From Phragmitibacter flavus (GTDB taxonomy: Bacteria > Verrucomicrobiota > Verrucomicrobiia > Verrucomicrobiales > Verrucomicrobiaceae), in contig NZ_VAUV01000012.1 in the NCBI RefSeq assembly GCF_005780165.1, positions 62,001 through 126,000 of the forward strand: 64,000 nt of DNA, read 5' to 3'. The translations under genes were made by a program, and so were the position numbers. Positions 8,700 to 16,411 of the stretch are shown in pieces; positions within the stretch are counted from its first letter, which is position 1; each line of letters starts with the position of its first letter. The notes beneath the pieces are model-generated. The model worked only from the letters and a program-made list of their open reading frames with translations. It did not search any database and was not told the DNA's origin.

Positions 8700-8907
8700 A
8701 AGTGGAGGGTGCGGGTCAATGGGGAATTCTCGAATTTGAGAATATTGTCGTCAGGGCTCGAGACATGTCCCCGTTGCCGGCGTTTTGGATTGATCGAAGC
8801 AACCGCTTCGGTGCAGCGCGCGTAATTCATCTTATTCGTGAACTTTTCCGGCACCGATTCGATCCATCAAAACAGCAACCCCTCGTTGTCAGGGGTTGCC
8901 GTTTTTT
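8700..8907 (+). ncRNA. Candidate small RNA ending at an intrinsic terminator
   Basis: No convincing protein gene lies here, yet a strong plus-strand terminator stands at the right end. The stretch also contains the palindrome ATTCTC/GAGAAT (8726-8743) and a hairpin CGAAGC-AACC-GCTTCG (8795-8810). A terminated RNA with no coding gene in front is the usual sign of a small RNA. I do not recognise a known family: tmRNA, SRP RNA and RNase P motifs are absent. The 5' end is a guess. The only competing frame, 8702-8983, runs through the terminator and lacks protein-like composition. Confidence 0.3.
8875..8906 (+). terminator. Rho-independent terminator
   Basis: Perfect 9-bp stem GCAACCCCT/AGGGGTTGC with a 7-nt loop, followed after two bases by six T. 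On the plus strand it ends an RNA that does not correspond to any visible protein gene. Confidence 0.75.
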
Positions 8908-8928
8908 GTGCCCTGTTTCTGCGTCTGC

Positions 8929-9107
8929 ACCGGTTGGCGGCCTTCCGGATTTAACCGGTCGGCGTGAGTTTGCGGATGAGTGATCATCCGCGGGCAGCAC
9001 CTTTCACGTCGACTGAGACCACAACGCAAAGCTGTAACCGGCCACCTGAAGTCAGAATGATGACTGGTCGGGTGCTGCCATGCCTGGAGCGTTAATGCTG
9101 CTCCGGG
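8929..9107 (+). promoter_or_regulatory. Structured intergenic region upstream of the Rnk-like gene (possible leader RNA)
   Basis: Four inverted repeats follow one another: ACCGGTT/AACCGGT (8929-8935/8953-8959), GCGGATGA/TCATCCGC (8972-8979/8984-8991), a long-range GGCAGCACC/GGTGCTGCC (8993-9001/9071-9079) and CCTGGAGC/GCTCCGGG (9083-9090/9100-9107, one G-T pair). Such a chain, ending about 95 bp before the start of the Rnk-like gene, suggests a folded leader or separate RNA. I match it to no riboswitch class. The direction is inferred from the downstream gene. Confidence 0.35.
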
Positions 9108-9202
9108 AACGAATGTGATTCGCCTATTCGGCAATCCATGATGCAGACGCTTGGGGAACCATGCCTGCTCATTCACCAACGACAAAAATTTAAAATTTAT
9201 CA

Positions 9203-9628
9203 ATGAGAACAAAGAAAAACTATCTCAAACAAAGCGATGTAACCGCATTGAAGTCATGTCTTCGCGGCGAAGTCTTCGCGACTGGGGTTGATCCGTTGAT
9301 CCTCGCCAGGCTAAAAGAAATGATCGACCAATCGGTCGTCGTTTTAGACCACCAACTCCTGCCGCAAACCGTGGCTTTGGGGGCTCAAGTGGACATTGAA
9401 TACTGTGATGATCACGAGCGTGCGATTTGCAGGCTGGTGCTTCCACATGAGGTGTCTGCGAACCCCGAGAACATCTCGGTTCTGACGCCACTGGGACTGG
9501 CATTGCTGGGTCGGGAGGCTCCGCAAACCATCCACTGGCCACTGGCGGTAGGGCGCGGTGCTCTACAGGTCAAAATCCTCAACGTCATCCATTCAAATAA
9601 ATCCGAACTTATTCCTTCTTATGCCTAA
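9203..9628 (+). CDS. GreA/GreB C-terminal-domain protein, Rnk-like
   Basis: The 141 residues match the layout of Rnk: a short N-terminal helical part (SDVTALKSCL, LARLKEMIDQSVVV) and a GreA/GreB C-terminal FKBP-like domain with LGAQVDIEY and ISVLTPLGLALLGREAPQT. Rnk-type proteins bind RNA polymerase near the secondary channel and lack the long coiled-coil of GreA, whose N-terminal domain is missing here too. The normal GreA motif 'G.eI.w' appears as QTIHWP. The last bases overlap the start of the next gene by 8 bp. The structured stretch upstream may belong to its leader. Confidence 0.8.
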   Translation: MRTKKNYLKQSDVTALKSCLRGEVFATGVDPLILARLKEMIDQSVVVLDHQLLPQTVALGAQVDIEYCDDHERAICRLVLPHEVSANPENISVLTPLGLALLGREAPQTIHWPLAVGRGALQVKILNVIHSNKSELIPSYA

Positions 9629-9974
9629 TCCAAATTCAAACTACAGCTACAACGATAACTCCAACTCTGACTCCAATGCCGTGGTTATTGCCGTTCATCA
9701 AGATGACCGCCGCATGATCGACTGGGCCCAACGAGTCAACCAACAATGGCAGGTGGATCATCCTCTGGCCGCCAAAGCGGATCGCTGGATGCGTCAGCTT
9801 TTGCAAAGTCGAAATGACCGACAAAGACTGTTTCAGGGCACCCGCAGGGCGTTTCGTTTGATGATGGAAGCTGGTCGCGGGGCCGACCTGAAAAGACCGT
9901 TCTATCGCGGACTTCTGGGCCAGGCGACGGATGAGGAGTTGAGGGAGTTCGAACTGCAACTCCCTTCGAACTAG
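9621..9974 (+). CDS. Small hypothetical protein
   Basis: Starting at MPNPNSNYSY the protein has 117 residues. The first 20 are rich in Asn and Ser; the rest is charged and helical (DRWMRQLLQSRNDRQRLFQGTR). No signal peptide, no known motif and no cysteine were seen. The start overlaps the stop of the Rnk-like gene, which suggests coupled translation, and a strong terminator follows about 80 bp after the stop. It may be a cytoplasmic partner of the Rnk-like protein, but nothing in the sequence proves this. Confidence 0.65.
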   Translation: MPNPNSNYSYNDNSNSDSNAVVIAVHQDDRRMIDWAQRVNQQWQVDHPLAAKADRWMRQLLQSRNDRQRLFQGTRRAFRLMMEAGRGADLKRPFYRGLLGQATDEELREFELQLPSN

Positions 9975-10050
9975 CCGTCTTGCCGGGCTACGGCAATATC
10001 AGGATGGATAAAGGCGGGGTGATTGATGAAATCGAATCCCCCGTCAGAGT

Positions 10051-10083
10051 GAATCCCGGCTGTGAGGCCGGGATTCTTTTTTT
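10051..10083 (+). terminator. Rho-independent terminator
   Basis: Perfect 10-bp stem GAATCCCGGC/GCCGGGATTC with a 6-nt loop, followed by seven T. It closes the two-gene Rnk-like unit. Confidence 0.85.
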
Positions 10084-10328
10084 GCACAGAGAATCTGAGA
10101 ATTGCTTGAACGGGAAGATGGGAATCTGCGCTAATTCTCAAGAAAAGGACGAGTCCATCAGGATTGACTGGTCGTATAACAGCAGGAAGTTCCGCCTGGG
10201 CGATTGAATCATTCACGACAACGTTCAAACTCAGTGAGTTGAATTCAGCGGCAGAGTGGAGGTCCAGAGGTTTGCGTCAGTTGATTTTGAGTGTTTTCTG
10301 TAGAAATCGGGAGGTGAAGCGAAAATTT
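10084..10328. other. Gene-free leader of the DevCAB-like operon
   Basis: Between the terminator and the permease start I see no convincing coding frame. A GGAGG stretch near 10310 lies 14 bp before the first ATG, so it is a rather distant ribosome binding site. No clear operator was seen. Confidence 0.4.
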
Positions 10329-11498
10329 ATGATGCGGCTTGCTTTGAAAATGTTGTTCGGGGACACGGCGAAGTATTTGATGCTGGTGGTAGGTATTTTT
10401 TTTGCGACGTTTTTGATTGCCCAGCAGACTTCGGTGTTTTTTGGTTTGATGAACTGGACGCGGGCGACGTTGATGAATGTGCCGGCTCCGCTGTGGGTGG
10501 TTGATGCCAAGGTGGAGCAGGTGAATGAGACGAATCCGCTGCGGGATACGGATGTGGCGAGGGTGAGATCGGTGGATGAGGTGGCGTGGGCGATGCCGTT
10601 GTATTCGGGGATTCAGCGGGTGAGGCTGGAGAATGGCAAGTTTAAGGTGATCCAGTTGATTGGGATTGATCCGACGACGCTGGCGGGGGCTCCGGTGCAG
10701 ATGATCGAGGGGAGGTTGGAGGATTTGAGGTTGCCGAACACGGTGGTGATTGATGATCTGGCGGTGAGAAGACTGGCAAAAAATCCCGGGGACAAAAGCA
10801 CTCACATCAAGGTGGGGGACATGTTTGAGATCAATGATATTGAAGCGCGGGTGGTGGGGATTTGTGAGGCGATGAACAGCTTTACGGGGGGGCCTTATGT
10901 GTGGACGACTTATGAGCGGGCATTGCAGTATTCGCCGGCTCAGAGGAAGATGTTGTCGGCGGTGATTGCGGCGCCGAAAGAAGGGGTGAGCCTGGAGGTG
11001 GCGGCGCAAAAGATTGAAGAGGCGACGGGGATGAAGGCGTTTGTGAACAGTGGATTTGGTTCTTCCGACCGGGATTTCGGAACGAGCACGATCTGGTGGT
11101 ATGTGAAAAACACGGGGATTCCGATTTCGTTCGGGACGACGGTGATCGTGGGGTTCATCGTGGGGGTGGCGATTTCGTGTCAGACGTTTTATGCGTTTGT
11201 GCTGGAGAACATTCGGCATCTGGGGGCGTTGAAGGCGATGGGGGCTTCAAACGGCAAGCTGTGCCTGATGCTGGTGTTGCAGTCGCTGACGGTGGGGCTG
11301 GTGGGGTATGGGATCGGAATGCTGGCGACTTCGGCGTTTGCGATGGGGGCGTTGAAGAATGAGCAGCCACCGTTTTTTATGACATGGCACATCCCGGTGG
11401 CGGCGCTGGGGGTAATTTTGTTTATCTGTGCGCTGGCGGCGTTGATGGGGATCTGGCGGGTGAGTCGATTTGAACCGGCCATGGTGTTTCGTGCTTAA
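10329..11498 (+). CDS. ABC exporter permease, DevC/FtsX type
   Basis: From the ATG-ATG pair (MMRLALKMLFG) the protein has 389 residues. Helix 1 (about 14-36) is followed by a periplasmic domain (DVARVRSVDEVAWAMPLYSG) and three C-terminal helices, the last being IPVAALGVILFICALAALMG, as in FtsX-fold permeases. The short N-terminus and FGDTAKYLMLVVGIFFATF resemble DevC of cyanobacterial DevBCA exporters. The ATPase and adaptor genes follow on the same strand, giving permease-ATPase-adaptor order. Upstream in-frame codons to 10164 look non-coding. Cargo unknown. Confidence 0.88.
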   Translation: MMRLALKMLFGDTAKYLMLVVGIFFATFLIAQQTSVFFGLMNWTRATLMNVPAPLWVVDAKVEQVNETNPLRDTDVARVRSVDEVAWAMPLYSGIQRVRLENGKFKVIQLIGIDPTTLAGAPVQMIEGRLEDLRLPNTVVIDDLAVRRLAKNPGDKSTHIKVGDMFEINDIEARVVGICEAMNSFTGGPYVWTTYERALQYSPAQRKMLSAVIAAPKEGVSLEVAAQKIEEATGMKAFVNSGFGSSDRDFGTSTIWWYVKNTGIPISFGTTVIVGFIVGVAISCQTFYAFVLENIRHLGALKAMGASNGKLCLMLVLQSLTVGLVGYGIGMLATSAFAMGALKNEQPPFFMTWHIPVAALGVILFICALAALMGIWRVSRFEPAMVFRA

Positions 11499-11509
11499 AC
11501 TTTGATTTG

Positions 11510-12244
11510 ATGAAGACGACCGAACACAAGATTGCGGTGCATGCGCAGGGGATCGTCAAAAGTTTTGGCGATGGAGGATCGCGTTTGACGGTCCTGAAGA
11601 ACGTGGACTTTGATGCTCGCGATGGGGAGATCATGATGCTGGTGGGTCCATCGGGTTGTGGGAAAACCACGTTGTTGAGCGTGCTGGCGGGAACGTTGAG
11701 ATCGGAAGAGGGTTCGATTGAGGTGTTTGGGGAGCGGCTCGACGGAATGCGCGCGGCCAAGGTGACCAAATTTCGGGCGCTGAACATTGGGTTCATCTTT
11801 CAGAGCTTTAACCTCATCCCCACGCTGAATTGTGCGGAGAATGTGAGTGTGCCGTTATTGATCCAAGGCGTGAAAAGCCGGGTGGCGGAGGACCGGGCGA
11901 GGGAGTTGCTCGACCGGGTTGGGCTGGGGGATCGCTGGAAAAATCGGCCGACGCAACTCTCAGGTGGGCAGCAGCAGCGGGTGGCGATTGCGCGTGCGCT
12001 GGTGCATGAGCCGCGGCTGGTGATTTGTGATGAGCCGACGGCATCACTGGATGCGAAGAATGGCGAGCTGGTGATGGAGCTTTTCGACAAGGTGGCGAGG
12101 GTGCCGGGGAGGTGCGTGATCATCGTCACGCATGACAATCGGATTTTTTCTTTTGCCGACCGAATCGCACAGATGGATGACGGTCGTATCGTGGAGGTGC
12201 ATGATGTCGAGAACGGCAGTGCACCGAGTTTTCAGCATCATTAA
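11510..12244 (+). CDS. ABC exporter ATP-binding protein, DevA-like
   Basis: A 244-residue ABC ATPase beginning MKTTEHKIAV, 11 bp after the permease stop; a TTG just before it is less likely the start. Walker A GPSGCGKTT (46-54), signature LSGGQQQR, Walker B LVICDEPTASLD and the switch VTHD are all intact. FIFQSFNLIPTLNCAENV is typical of the MacB/LolD/DevA class. It should hydrolyse ATP to drive the adjacent DevC-like permease. Confidence 0.92.
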   Translation: MKTTEHKIAVHAQGIVKSFGDGGSRLTVLKNVDFDARDGEIMMLVGPSGCGKTTLLSVLAGTLRSEEGSIEVFGERLDGMRAAKVTKFRALNIGFIFQSFNLIPTLNCAENVSVPLLIQGVKSRVAEDRARELLDRVGLGDRWKNRPTQLSGGQQQRVAIARALVHEPRLVICDEPTASLDAKNGELVMELFDKVARVPGRCVIIVTHDNRIFSFADRIAQMDDGRIVEVHDVENGSAPSFQHH

Positions 12245-12280
12245 CATGGAACTGCCGATTGGAATGATGGGATTTTATTT

Positions 12281-13237
12281 ATGAACTGGTTATCGAATGG
12301 GGTTCGCTATTTGACGTTGGGGCTCGCACTGGCGGGCTTTGTGGGAATCACCCTGGTGATTCGCGAGGTGCAGGCGCAAAACTCGGGGGAGATTCCGCCG
12401 CCGCCCGTGGCTCCGCCAGTGAAGTCGTTTGAGAGCACGGTGGCCGGGACGGGCATTGTCGAGGCATTGAGCGAGAATGTGTCGATTGGAGTTCCGGTGC
12501 AGGGTTTGGTGACGGAGGTTATGGTAAAGGTGAATGACAAGGTGGAAAAAGGGCAGCCGCTTTTCAAGATTGATGAGAGCGATCTGCAGGCACAGATGGT
12601 GGGTTTGCAGGCGGCAGTGGAGGTGGCCAAGGCTCGGGTGGAGGTCCAGGAGGCGGGGCTGGCACGGTCACAAGATTTGCTGGACCGGTTGCGGGCGGTT
12701 CCGGATCGCCGGGCGGTGAGTGTGGATGAGCTGAAGACGCGGGAGATGGATGTGATGGTGGCGAAAGCGCAGTTGAGCGCGAGCAAAGCCGAGGTGGTCT
12801 CAGCGGAGGCAGGGGTGAGGCAGACGGAGTTGTTGATGGAACGATTGACGGTGCGGGCTCCGCGCGATGGCAGCATTTTGCAGGTGAACATCCGGGCGGG
12901 AGAGTATGCGTCGTTTGCACCTCGGAACGCAGCGTTGATTTTGGGGGACTTGGAGAATCTTCAGGTTCGTGTGGATGTGGACGAGCAAAATGCGATGCGG
13001 GTCCAGCCGGGTCAGCGGGCGGTTGCTTACGTGAAGGGTGATAAAAAGCGGGCGTTGCCGCTGGAGTTTGTGCGGGTGGAGCCTTTTGTCATTCCCAAGA
13101 TGTCATTGACCGGGGCAAGCACCGAGCGGGTGGATACTAGGGTGTTGCAGGTAATTTACCAGCTGAAGCGGCCTGAGAACCCGACGATTTATGTGGGTCA
13201 GCAGGTGGATGTGTCGATTGAAGCGGATGTGCGTTGA
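12281..13237 (+). CDS. HlyD-type membrane-fusion protein, DevB-like
   Basis: The 318-residue protein has an N-terminal membrane helix (about 9-31), a Pro-rich spacer (PPPPVAPPVKSF), the first lipoyl half (GTGIVEALSENVSIGVPVQG), a coiled-coil hairpin (LQAAVEVAKARVEVQEAGLA), the second half (VRAPRDGSILQVNIRAGEYA) and a short barrel. It is shorter than MacA and matches the DevB group. It lies 36 bp after the ATPase, so the three genes should form one tripartite exporter spanning the periplasm. The outer-membrane channel is not encoded here. Confidence 0.9.
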   Translation: MNWLSNGVRYLTLGLALAGFVGITLVIREVQAQNSGEIPPPPVAPPVKSFESTVAGTGIVEALSENVSIGVPVQGLVTEVMVKVNDKVEKGQPLFKIDESDLQAQMVGLQAAVEVAKARVEVQEAGLARSQDLLDRLRAVPDRRAVSVDELKTREMDVMVAKAQLSASKAEVVSAEAGVRQTELLMERLTVRAPRDGSILQVNIRAGEYASFAPRNAALILGDLENLQVRVDVDEQNAMRVQPGQRAVAYVKGDKKRALPLEFVRVEPFVIPKMSLTGASTERVDTRVLQVIYQLKRPENPTIYVGQQVDVSIEADVR

Positions 13238-13410
13238 AGAGGGGGAGCGGAGTGGTGGAGTAGTAACGGAGCCGGGGAAGAAATGGTGGTTTGGGGGCCT
13301 TGGCGAAAAGCGGTGTCGACGAAGCCGTGGCCCGGATCCGTTGCCGCCGCAATCTCGATTGTTGCCCTGGCGGGTTGGGCGCTGAAGCCCAGGTTTTGGA
13401 CCGCGAGGAT

Positions 13411-13450
13411 GGAAACAAAAAAACTGCGTGATCCAGGTGGGATCACGCAG
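13411..13450 (-). terminator. Rho-independent terminator of the ExbBD-toroid operon
   Basis: Perfect 11-bp stem CTGCGTGATCC/GGATCACGCAG with a 5-nt loop. On the minus strand it lies 27 bp after the toroid gene and runs into a T-rich tract (complement of AAACAAAAAAA), so it ends that operon. Confidence 0.85.
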
Positions 13451-13477
13451 TGGATGAAGTTACTGATGGGTGAGCGA

Positions 13478-15313
13478 TTAGCGACGGTTGAAGATCGACT
13501 CGGCTTCCTTGTCGCCGACCTTGAGATAACGGTAGTAGACCTCAAGCATCAGTGTGCAAAGAACGGTGCGGTAAAGTTCGCGGTCGGCTCCAACGCCTGC
13601 GGTGCCGCCTGCGGACCAGTCGGGAGTTTCGGTTTTCCAGTTGCCTCCGGGGGCCTGATTGGCGAGGATTTCGGGGAGGGCGGTTTTGTTCCAGTGATCC
13701 CATTCTTCGCCGCCGTTTTGGAAGAATGCCTGGGCGTAATAATACCAGCAATAGAGATTGGCATTTTTGTTCCAGGCGGGTGGTTCCTTGGTAAAGAGAT
13801 CGTAGGCGAATCCGACACCCTTACGAATGGGGGCATTTTTGGCGCGGGCAAGGGTTTGAAGGCCGAGGATGCCAACGCCGGTGAGGCTCCACTGGTTGTA
13901 GTGGGCCTCCCGATTGGTATTGCCGAATCCACCATCTTTGGTTTGGACGGTTTCCAAGTATTTAACGGTTTTGTCGACGGCGGGTTTAAGTCCTGCGATT
14001 TTGAGATTGGTGTGTTGGGCGGCTTTGAGGGCCTGAAACTGCCAGCCGGCGACCGAAAGGTCAGAGTTGTTGACTTTCACGCCTTCCACCACGGCTTTGG
14101 CATAATACCCCCAGGAGCCCTTGTCGTTTTGCTGGTCAATGATGATTTCGACGCCGCGTTCGAAGGCTTCGCGCATGCCGGGAAGGGATTTGCTGCCCAT
14201 GCGTGCGAGGGTATACATTTCGCCGAGGGCGTAGGTGGCGATGCCGTGCTCGTAGGCGCCGCCGTGGCCGGAGGGGTTGGCGGTGAACAGGCCGTGTTCA
14301 TTTTTCTTAGAGAGCTCAATGAGGTAGAGAATGCCTTTCATGACGTTGTCGCCATAGAAAGGGGAGTCAGGGGTTTCGCAGCGACCGAGATAACAAAGGA
14401 GGGCCAGACCAGTCATGGCGGCCTTGTTGCCCCTGCCCCAGGATCCATCTTCGTTTTGCTGGGTTTTGAGCCACTCGAGGGCCTGGCTGACGGCGCGTTC
14501 GCATTCAGGATTGCCGCCGCTTTCAACGAGTTTTTGGAGTCGTTCCGCGCTGCTGCAACGGCTTTTCATGGTGGGGGGAAGGCTGATGAAGCCGGCCTGA
14601 CCACCGATCCCCTGACCGGTGCCAAATCCGCCACCGCTGCCGAGTCCGCCGGAACCGAAACCACCGCCGCCCATGCTGCCACCAAGGAGGCTGCTGGTTT
14701 CGGGCATCGGGACATCGTCAATGGGAATGTCGGGGAGGTTGATGACTGCGTTGGCACCTTCGACGGTGACGCGTCGCATCGGGGTGCTTTTGCTGAGGTT
14801 GCTGCGTTTTTTCTGTTGAACAGTCTGGGTGAGTTGCTGGCTGGCTTCCTGGCCCTGCTTGCTGCCGCCCCCGGGCAGGAAGTCGACTTGTTTTTCGTGA
14901 ACGATGGTCTCGACGACGAAGTAGGCGGCGATGAGACCGGCGGCGTGGATGCCGACGCTGACCATGAAGGAGCCACCACCGGCTTTGCGCCAGTATTCAA
15001 TGAAGGCGTTCTTTTTGGGCGGGGCAACGTATTCGATGGCGGGCGGCTGATTCGGATCGTATTCGATCTCCACTTCGGTCGGTTGCGCTTGGGCGGCGAC
15101 GGACGGGGGAGGGGTGATAAAGGACGGGGCAGCGGGAATGAAGATGGGTCCGGAGTTGCTGCCACTGGTCTCGCGATTGGTGGCGCTGAGGGACTGGATT
15201 TGAACGGGGGCAATGGGAACGGAGCTGGTCTCGGGCCGGACGGGTGTTGAGGCTTCAGATGGCTGAATGGGGACAGGTTGGCTGTCGTCCGGAGCGTTGG
15301 ATGGAGGGCTCAT
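13478..15313 (-). CDS. TonB-type transmembrane anchor fused to a terpenoid-cyclase/prenyltransferase-like toroid
   Basis: The 611 residues divide into a cytoplasmic Pro-rich region (1-110); one membrane helix (about 115-137) containing SVGIH, the Ser-x3-His pattern conserved in the TonB helix (Ser119, His123); a Gln/Ser spacer; a Gly-rich linker (211-241); and an alpha-alpha toroid domain (250-600). The toroid has repeated QW-like motifs, for example DGSWGRGN, KGSWGYYA, DGGFGNTN and GGNWKTE, as in squalene/prenyltransferase repeats, but the cyclase DxDD motif is not seen, so it is probably not a cyclase. It ends an operon with ExbB and two ExbD genes. I infer that ExbBD drives this protein in the periplasm. 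Confidence 0.9.
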   Translation of the reverse strand: MSPPSNAPDDSQPVPIQPSEASTPVRPETSSVPIAPVQIQSLSATNRETSGSNSGPIFIPAAPSFITPPPSVAAQAQPTEVEIEYDPNQPPAIEYVAPPKKNAFIEYWRKAGGGSFMVSVGIHAAGLIAAYFVVETIVHEKQVDFLPGGGSKQGQEASQQLTQTVQQKKRSNLSKSTPMRRVTVEGANAVINLPDIPIDDVPMPETSSLLGGSMGGGGFGSGGLGSGGGFGTGQGIGGQAGFISLPPTMKSRCSSAERLQKLVESGGNPECERAVSQALEWLKTQQNEDGSWGRGNKAAMTGLALLCYLGRCETPDSPFYGDNVMKGILYLIELSKKNEHGLFTANPSGHGGAYEHGIATYALGEMYTLARMGSKSLPGMREAFERGVEIIIDQQNDKGSWGYYAKAVVEGVKVNNSDLSVAGWQFQALKAAQHTNLKIAGLKPAVDKTVKYLETVQTKDGGFGNTNREAHYNQWSLTGVGILGLQTLARAKNAPIRKGVGFAYDLFTKEPPAWNKNANLYCWYYYAQAFFQNGGEEWDHWNKTALPEILANQAPGGNWKTETPDWSAGGTAGVGADRELYRTVLCTLMLEVYYRYLKVGDKEAESIFNRR

Positions 15314-15425
15314 GTGGTTTTTTGGGGGAAGGTGGTGGTGAGTGAAGGCGAGGTTGATTGGCGTGTTTCGCTTTCGCCAGGCTGGTCTTTTGCTGTTTGC
15401 TAAAACGATCGAGGTGAACGGGTTA

Positions 15426-15893
15426 TTAGAATTCTTCGGTGCCCACGGTAAAGGTCACGTTGGCGATTTTGGCGGCGGCGAGGGCGTTCATGACGTCAAT
15501 GATGCGCTCGTATTTGGCCTGTTCGGCGGTCTGGATGGTGACGAGGACTTTGCTGCCACGGGAGTCGGCGTCTTCCTTGAGCCGGGCGATGGAGTTGGTG
15601 AGGGTGGGGAGGCTTTTGTCCTGGGGGGTGTCAAATTCCTCGTCGTTCATGAGAACGATGCCGTCTTCGTCGATCTCGATGATGACTTCGTCGGGATCGT
15701 CTTCAATGCGGTCGCTGGAAGTCGAGACACCAGGGAGGTTGGTTTTGAGTTCGTGCTCCACTTTCACGGCGGCGGCCATGACCATGAAGTAGAGCATGAT
15801 GACGAAGATGACGTCCACCATGGGGGCGATTTGGAATCCCAGGTTGATGGATTCGACTTCCAGGTTGCGTCGGCCTTTGCGGTGGTTGGACAT
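15426..15893 (-). CDS. ExbD/TolR-family biopolymer transport protein (second copy)
   Basis: A 155-residue single-pass protein. After a basic N-terminus comes the helix FQIAPMVDVIFVIMLYFM, keeping the Asp that carries protons in ExbD/TolR (D25 of E. coli ExbD). The periplasmic part (about 50-155) has an acidic insertion (SSDRIEDDPDEVIIEIDEDG) and the family fold ending NVTFTVGTEEF. It lies 9 bp after the other ExbD gene. Both keep the Asp, so a heterodimeric ExbD pair in one ExbB ring is plausible. Confidence 0.93.
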   Translation of the reverse strand: MSNHRKGRRNLEVESINLGFQIAPMVDVIFVIMLYFMVMAAAVKVEHELKTNLPGVSTSSDRIEDDPDEVIIEIDEDGIVLMNDEEFDTPQDKSLPTLTNSIARLKEDADSRGSKVLVTIQTAEQAKYERIIDVMNALAAAKIANVTFTVGTEEF

Positions 15894-15902
15894 GGGACGA
15901 GA

Positions 15903-16337
15903 TTACTTGTTGAGGGCGGAGAAGGAGATGTTGTCGATGCCTGCGGCTCCGATGACGCTCATGGTGCGTTGGATTTCGATGGCGGGGAGGTTTTTGTCGC
16001 CCCGGATGATGACGTGGTATAGCGGCTGGGCGGCTTTGCGTTCCCTGAGGACCTGGGTGAGGTCTTCAATGTTTTCGTAGTCGGGTCCTTCAAAGCTGAA
16101 GACACTTTTTTGGGTCCGACCGTCCCAACGAACGTTGAGAGCGCCTTCCTGCGTCGCGACCTTTTCCTTCTTCTTGGAATCGGGTGCGACAGGCAGGGCA
16201 ATGCGGTCGTCGATTTGCAAGACTTCGGCGCTGGTGATGCTCATGAAGAACACGAGCAGCACCAAGAGACAGTCGATGATCGGAGCGATTTGAAACTCCG
16301 GCTCACCATTTTCCATACTTCCGCCGCCGCTAGCCAT
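15903..16337 (-). CDS. ExbD/TolR-family biopolymer transport protein (first copy)
   Basis: The 144 residues include the membrane helix FQIAPIIDCLLVLLVFFM with the proton-carrying Asp, a periplasmic ExbD-type domain and an end (IGAAGIDNISFSALNK) typical of the family. A Lys-rich stretch (SKKKEKVATQEG) lies after the first periplasmic strand. Its helix differs clearly from the second ExbD, so this is not a recent duplication. It follows the ExbB gene and should plug the ExbB pore. Confidence 0.93.
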   Translation of the reverse strand: MASGGGSMENGEPEFQIAPIIDCLLVLLVFFMSITSAEVLQIDDRIALPVAPDSKKKEKVATQEGALNVRWDGRTQKSVFSFEGPDYENIEDLTQVLRERKAAQPLYHVIIRGDKNLPAIEIQRTMSVIGAAGIDNISFSALNK

Positions 16338-16411
16338 ATTTTTTTAAGAGGTAAAAGGTTTTGGGATGGGTTTAATTTTGTGACTGGAAACCAGAGATTG
16401 GGGATGGGGAA

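Noticed and set aside
8845-8870. tRNA/tmRNA-like T-arm sequence (CCGATTCGATCC)
   Set aside because: No matching acceptor or anticodon arms, and no tmRNA resume codons or conserved 5' part.
8702-8983. 93-codon plus-strand frame in the region before the Rnk-like gene
   Set aside because: Runs through a strong terminator hairpin and has no recognisable composition or start signal.
13283-15250. Long plus-strand open frame (655 codons) opposite the toroid gene
   Set aside because: Gly/Val/Phe/Glu-rich composition typical of an antisense shadow; the minus-strand frame has clear domains and a TonB-type helix.
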